Shown piece by piece: positions 59,481 to 64,000 of a DNA stretch of 64,000 nt. The notes under the pieces were generated by a model. It was not told the DNA's origin. It made no database searches and worked only from the letters and a program-made list of their open reading frames with translations. This DNA is from Berberis thunbergii (Eukaryota; Streptophyta; Magnoliopsida; Ranunculales; Berberidaceae), in the NCBI GenBank assembly GCA_003290165.1, contig QNQO01000450.1, forward strand, positions 620,001 through 684,000. Direction: 5' to 3'. Position numbers and translations under genes: made by a program. Within the stretch, counting starts at the first letter, position 1, and each line of letters opens with the position of its first letter.

Positions 59481-60259
59481 CATCCAACTAACTTCCTAAT
59501 TTGTTGCACATACTTCATATGCGTCGTTCTCCAAGATTGAGCTTTCTTGTACTATGATAAGGTGATTGACGACTTCTTTTACGTGTGACACTTCCTTTGC
59601 CAAACTATAAGTTTTGTGATTGTCTACCATAGGACAACCTCAAACAATGATTTCATTGAAGCATGTGATGGTATATTTTTATTTGCACACATCTTTTACT
59701 TGGAATTGGTTGTTCAATTGAATGACCACCAATTTGGAGCTAGTGAAAACATTGATATATTTTTTTTCGAGATGTTTAGCTAATTGTAGTATGGCTATTA
59801 GTGTTTTGTATTCAGCTTCATTGTTAGAAGCTTTAAAATTGAATTTGATGGCATTTTTCCGAAGTCATCCCATTTGGGGTATATAGAATATTTCTAGCTC
59901 CACTTCCCTTCTCGTTAGATGTTCCGTCACAACGCATGATCCATCCTTGAGGGTAGGTTTCAACATTTTCTTATTCCTTATCATTGTCCAACTTATACTT
60001 GCTACCGCCTGTGAACTCAGCAATGAAGTCCACCAGTGCTTAAGCTTTTATTGTTTTTTTAGAGCATATTTGATGTCAAACTCACCAAGCTCTATCACCC
60101 ATCTCACCATTCTGCCGGACAACTCTAGTTTGTGCAACACTGACCGAAGAGGATGTTCGATCACTACAGTGATGGAATGGGACTAGGAGTAGGGGCGTAG
60201 CTTTCTGGAAAACATGACCAACACTAGTGCTAATTTTTCCAAGGCGAGATAGTTAGCTT
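59481..60259 (-). pseudogene. Tat-3 RNase H remnant
   Basis: Minus-strand coding traces with heavy decay. Cross-checking against Tat-1 gives SGRMVRWVIELGEF-like and archaeal RNase H (NNEAEYKT-like) blocks around 60110 and 59820. There is no long open frame. Confidence 0.55.
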
Positions 60260-61480
60260 CTACATCAACAAATGGTTTGCTAGTGTAGTAGACTGGCTTC
60301 TGTATTCTATTTTCCTTAGTATTAGGGCGAAGCTGATTGCGGTTTCCGATACTGATAGATACAATAATAGTGTCTTGTTCGGCATTGGCTTTGAAAGTAA
60401 TTTTGTACTCCCCATGTACGCCTTTAGGTTTTGGAAAGCTTGTTCACATTCCTCATTCCATTTTAATGTTTTGTTCCCTTTCAAAATCTTGAAAAATATG
60501 AGACATTTGTCTAACGATTTGGAGATGAACCTATTCAGGGTTGCAATACTATCGTTAAGGCTTTGTACACCTTTGATGTTGCTGGGAGACCGCATGCTTA
60601 GGAGTGTTTGTATCTTTTTTGGATCAGCTTCAATTCCTCTTTTGTTTACATGTACCCGAGGAATTTTCCTGACTCTACTCTGAACGTACACTTTTGTGGA
60701 TTGAGTTCCATCCTGTACTTGCAGAGTTGGAAGAAGGCTTGCTGTAGGTCATTGATGTGGTCGTCATTTTGTAAGTTTTTTACTATCATATCAACGATAT
60801 ATACTTTCATGGTCTTGCCAATATGAGCTTTGAACATTCTGTTTACCAGGCGTTCTTTAATCTGAATGGCATCACCCGGCAGCAGTACCACTTTTTTGTT
60901 ATGAAGCATGTATTTTCCTGGTCTGGTGGATGCATTTGTATTCATTTGTAGCCAGAATATTCGTCCATGAAACTACAAAATCCATGTCTGAATGTAGCTC
61001 CACTATCTTAATTATACGCGGAAGGGAAAAACGTGTTTTGGGCAGGCTTTGTTGAGTCCGTTTAATCCACGCAGACCCTCTATTTCTCATTTTTCTTTTT
61101 AAACAGAATTGTGTTGGCTAGCCAATCTGAATAGTGGGGCTCATTGATCATTTCGGCACTTAGCAAGTGATGCACCGTCTCATTGATGACCTGATTGAGC
61201 TCTGGGGTGATTAGCCTTTTTTCTATCAGATTGGTTTTTTACTAAGTTGACTTATAGTCTATGTGTGATGATGGACAGGTCAATACCCATCATGTCCTTC
61301 ATTGTCCAGACGAATATCTTGATTGTCTTTCAGAAGTTGGATCAATTGTTTGGTCAGCTCGAGATAGAGTTTTGATCTGAATCTGATAGCTTTACTGCCT
61401 TTCAGACCATCAAGGTGGATTGTTATAGTATCTTCCCGTGGATGGTCGTCCTTGTGGACTGGTTGGGGCTGCATTGTCGT
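60260..61480 (-). pseudogene. Tat-3 reverse transcriptase remnant
   Basis: Minus strand. 61474-61280 encodes the pre-RT segment (HLDGLKGSKAIRFRSKLYLE). 61090-60899 holds decayed fingers and palm. 60945-60646 encodes KVYIVDMIVKN, the active-site box with the first Asp of YIDD changed to Val, then YRMELNPQKCTFRVESGKFL. 60691-60260 is the thumb and connection (NRFISKSLDKCLIFFKIL, AFQNLKAYMGSTKLLSKP). It is inactive by this change and by frameshifts. Confidence 0.85.
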
Positions 61481-62690
61481 CTGATAGGGATTGATCCGTC
61501 TGCAATGGACTGGATGGTTGTTGTGATGGCTCCCTTAGTCCTAATTGTGATTGCTATTTGTTGGGATTCTTCATTGCTGCATAGTGGCATTCACGTGCAA
61601 CTGGCTGATCACCTATGATGACTTCAATATCATTATCGATGTGATACTTGAGGCATTGGTGCATAATGGAGGATACTGCACCCATATCATGTAGCTAGGG
61701 TCTTTCCAGAAGCATGTTGTATGCTAATAAGGGGTTCATGACAAAAAAAAGTTTGTCAATGTTTGAATGGTGTTTCCGCCCCTACTGGCAACCAGATTCA
61801 TCCGAATAGGTAGCATTGTTCATCGTAAAAGCCCACCATATGGCGGGTGTGAGTCATTCCATGTTGAAGTGCATTATGCGGAACGCTGCCATATACAATA
61901 GGTTGGCAGACTTCCCATTTGGCTTTTGAAATTGATATTACCAGTGCGTCATTTTAGGGGAAATGAACACCCTTCGTATCTCTTTTAGTGAAAGTCAGAG
62001 TAGGGGTTGGACAGTCTATTTTGGAGCGTTGGGCAGGAAAATCATGGTGATGTGTTCTTGTTCTCAATTCTCTACAGATCGCTTTCGTGATCTTTTAGAT
62101 TGCACCCGATCTTCGTATGTGCCATTTAAGACGTATATCAACCACCCAGCTTGTTTATCTGATTATGTTGCAGGGTCCATCTTTTCTTTCCCCTTGGACT
62201 GTTTTTCCTTTAGTCCGATGAACTCGCTGAGTCGTACCCTTGGACCCAGTATTCGATTTCCTTTCACAAATTGTGGCAATCCTCGGTATCGTGTCCATGG
62301 TCTTGGTGAACAGAACAATATTTTATCTTATCTTGACGGATCTCCTCTCAGTTTGGGTGGCCACTAGACGTCTTTCCAATTTGTCATGGTCTTCAAAACC
62401 TTTGCCATACTTGTTTTTAAAGCAATGTAGGGCATGTACTTTGCGTCAACCGAGTTAGTTGACCGTTCGAGCTTTACCCTACCCAACTGCAGCTTTTTGA
62501 ACTCCTATTTATCATAGTCAAGCCTGCTAGTGATCCGATACCTTTTGGCATGATTGTTGTCCTCCCACGATCTATCATCTCGCCTTCTCCCTTCTCTTCT
62601 TTTCAGGTTCGTTGGGAGAAATATTTTGTCGGCTTTGTTTCTCTTTTTGGCAACCTACATCTCTTCAAGAGTGATGTATTTTTGTGCACT
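61481..62690 (-). pseudogene. Tat-3 protease and gag C-terminal region, heavily decayed
   Basis: Located where Gag knuckle and protease should be. Only scattered coding traces are visible (for example a knuckle-like Cys/His region around 62260-62300). The plus-strand open frames here are shadows. Confidence 0.4.
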
Positions 62691-63470
62691 CATTACAGGG
62701 CCACCATGCTCTTTGGAGGCTCTAGAGTTACAAAGTTGAATAACTGTCCCCCCTTGAATCCAAAGGTGAAGGTAGTTACAACCATGTCATCACTGCACCC
62801 GTCAATCATAGTTAACTCGTCAGTGAATTATGTAACGTATTCCTTGAGAGTCAAATAAGGTTTCTTATTAATGTGAAGCAAATAGTGTGGACCCTTTCTA
62901 ATCCGCTGACTGCCAGTGAAACTAGTGATGAACATTGTGGCCAAGGGTTGAAATGAGTCTATTTACCGTGGAGGGAGGTTGTTAAACCAATTTACTATGG
63001 ATGTGAGGCTGGTTGGGAAGATTCTACACAAGGTAGAGTCTGAGCTTTCTTTTATCACCAACATATGGTGAAAGTGCGTAGATGATTTGATGGATTGGTG
63101 GAACCATCATAAAGGTTCAAACTTTGGCAGGGTGAACTTCTTGGGCAAAGGAGTGTTCATGATCCGATCGGAGAAGGGTAGCATGGCAAGTTCATACAAC
63201 ATGTTTGGATTCGTGACTCCAATCCTAAATGGATTTGTGGGACAAGTCCACCAGTTCTTATCCTTCGTCTTAAGGTTCATTTCTTTTGAGGTTGGATCTT
63301 CGGAGCTCTGCAGGAACTTTTTGGTTCTCTTGAATATGATTGGTGGAGTTCCGCTGAAGTGGATCTCTGGTTTGCTCAACAAGTTGAACACACTCTTGTG
63401 TGAATCTCTCGACCACTTTAGTGAGTTGGGCTATGTGGGCTAAAAAGTGATCCACATGAAAATACATTTG
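62691..63470 (-). pseudogene. Tat-3 gag capsid remnant
   Basis: Minus strand. Encodes PFSDRIMNTPLPKKFTLPKF (about 63220-63115), then HHMLVIKESSDSTLCRIFPT, WFNNLPPR, FITSFTGSQRIRKGPHYLLH and LKEYVTYF. This is the Tat Gag capsid arrangement. Stops and a frameshift near 63110 break it. Upstream (63391-63250) is an N-terminal region rich in Lys. Confidence 0.75.
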
Positions 63471-64000
63471 TATTCCCCAAAAGTAGGGGCTTGTTGGAAG
63501 TCGAATAGTGGGAAATAGCAGATCTTCGAAAAAACAAATTTGGAAAAAGCAAAAATTCTTATATCGACTTAGGATTATTCACTTCCCCCAAATTTGGGAC
63601 ATGAAATTCAATTACAGAAAAACATTTAGCAACAACAGCTGAGACATAATTTAAAATTTGAAACAAACTAAAAAAAAAAACTCTTATCCGGAAACTCTTT
63701 GACAATGTTCACCCCACTGAAGTAACTTCAATAGTGTTGCCCAAAAATCTTTAAACCTGAGATAAACCTAATCAGCTACATTCCCAAAAGAATGTACAGA
63801 AAAAGCCAAAGCCTACTTGAGTCAACAATAAGATGGTATGAGTAATCTCCAACTCTAATACATTAAATAAATTACATGCTATAATCAAAAAATTACATAC
63901 AAAATAAAATAACACTTCAAAGACCAGTAGTTCCTCAATGATGCAAAGGTGTAATGCAAGAAAATCACAGTTCAAAGACATTTATTTCCTCAACTAGGCA
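63471..64000. other. No feature assigned
   Basis: AT-rich. Lies upstream of Tat-3 gag but shows no LTR termini or primer site on either strand, so it may be leader or unrelated flanking DNA. Confidence 0.4.

Larger units (their letters stand above)
56312..63470 (-). mobile_element. Tat-3: third Tat-lineage element, minus strand
   Basis: On the minus strand: gag (63470-62690), protease region, RT, RNase H and integrase (to 58480), then an 85-bp tandem repeat and an antisense ORF on the plus strand (56330-57024). No LTR recognised at either end. The left end is cut against Tat-2. It is more diverged from Tat-1 and Tat-2 than these are from each other (different repeat and Gag). Confidence 0.8.

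Noticed and set aside
63087..63443. 118-codon plus-strand frame
   Set aside because: It is the reverse-strand shadow of Tat-3 gag, which shows clear family motifs on the minus strand.

Overview
This window is repeat-dominated nuclear DNA from a flowering plant, probably a eudicot. The evidence is plant-type LTR retrotransposon lineages (chromovirus, Tat, Athila and Tork-like copia), hAT and CACTA DNA transposons, a tRNA-derived SINE, and intron-bearing fragments of recognisable angiosperm genes. I see no complete host gene. The species cannot be named from the sequence alone.

Layout. 1-3744 is the 3' part of a decayed chromovirus (protease to chromodomain, then the 3' LTR). 4662-31050 is one non-autonomous hAT element with TAGGGGTG ends and a perfect 8-bp target duplication (GTTCCAAC at 4654-4661 and 31051-31058). 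It is swollen by a nest: a Tat retrotransposon (Tat-1, 5384-29223) holds a pol-less Athila-like element (11887-27626), which holds a copia element (19379-25145, target duplication TCAAC). 31360-32825 is a second, broken copy of the hAT-type repeat.

32826-56311 is a second Tat element (Tat-2). It is split by a 16.6-kb CACTA transposon (34179-50829, target duplication TAG), which carries a second CACTA of the same family inserted in reverse (40154-49646, target duplication TTT). Both lack a transposase and are packed with captured exons of host genes, so they are Pack-CACTA elements. The outer one carries pieces of an IQD protein, plastidial glucan phosphorylase, a PCC13-62-type desiccation protein, ELF4 and soluble pyrophosphatase. 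The inner one carries pieces of HIRA, a CDGSH/NEET protein, a CHY zinc-finger protein, a HECT ligase (UPL3/4), RABB1, a Sec14-like protein, a TGA bZIP factor, SOSEKI and a receptor-like kinase.

In each CACTA every fragment I could identify is sense relative to one particular end of the element. Next to that end lies a shared pyrimidine-rich leader, with a splice-donor sequence in the outer copy. Because the inner element is inverted, transcription from the outer leader would read the inner fragments in antisense. This is the most unusual structure in the window.

56312-63470 is a third Tat element (Tat-3) on the minus strand, with its antisense ORF, its own 85-bp tandem repeat and decayed integrase, RNase H, RT and gag. 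63471-64000 holds nothing I can assign.

Almost all coding sequence here is broken. The entries are mainly transposon pseudogenes and exon fragments, and relative ages follow from the nesting.
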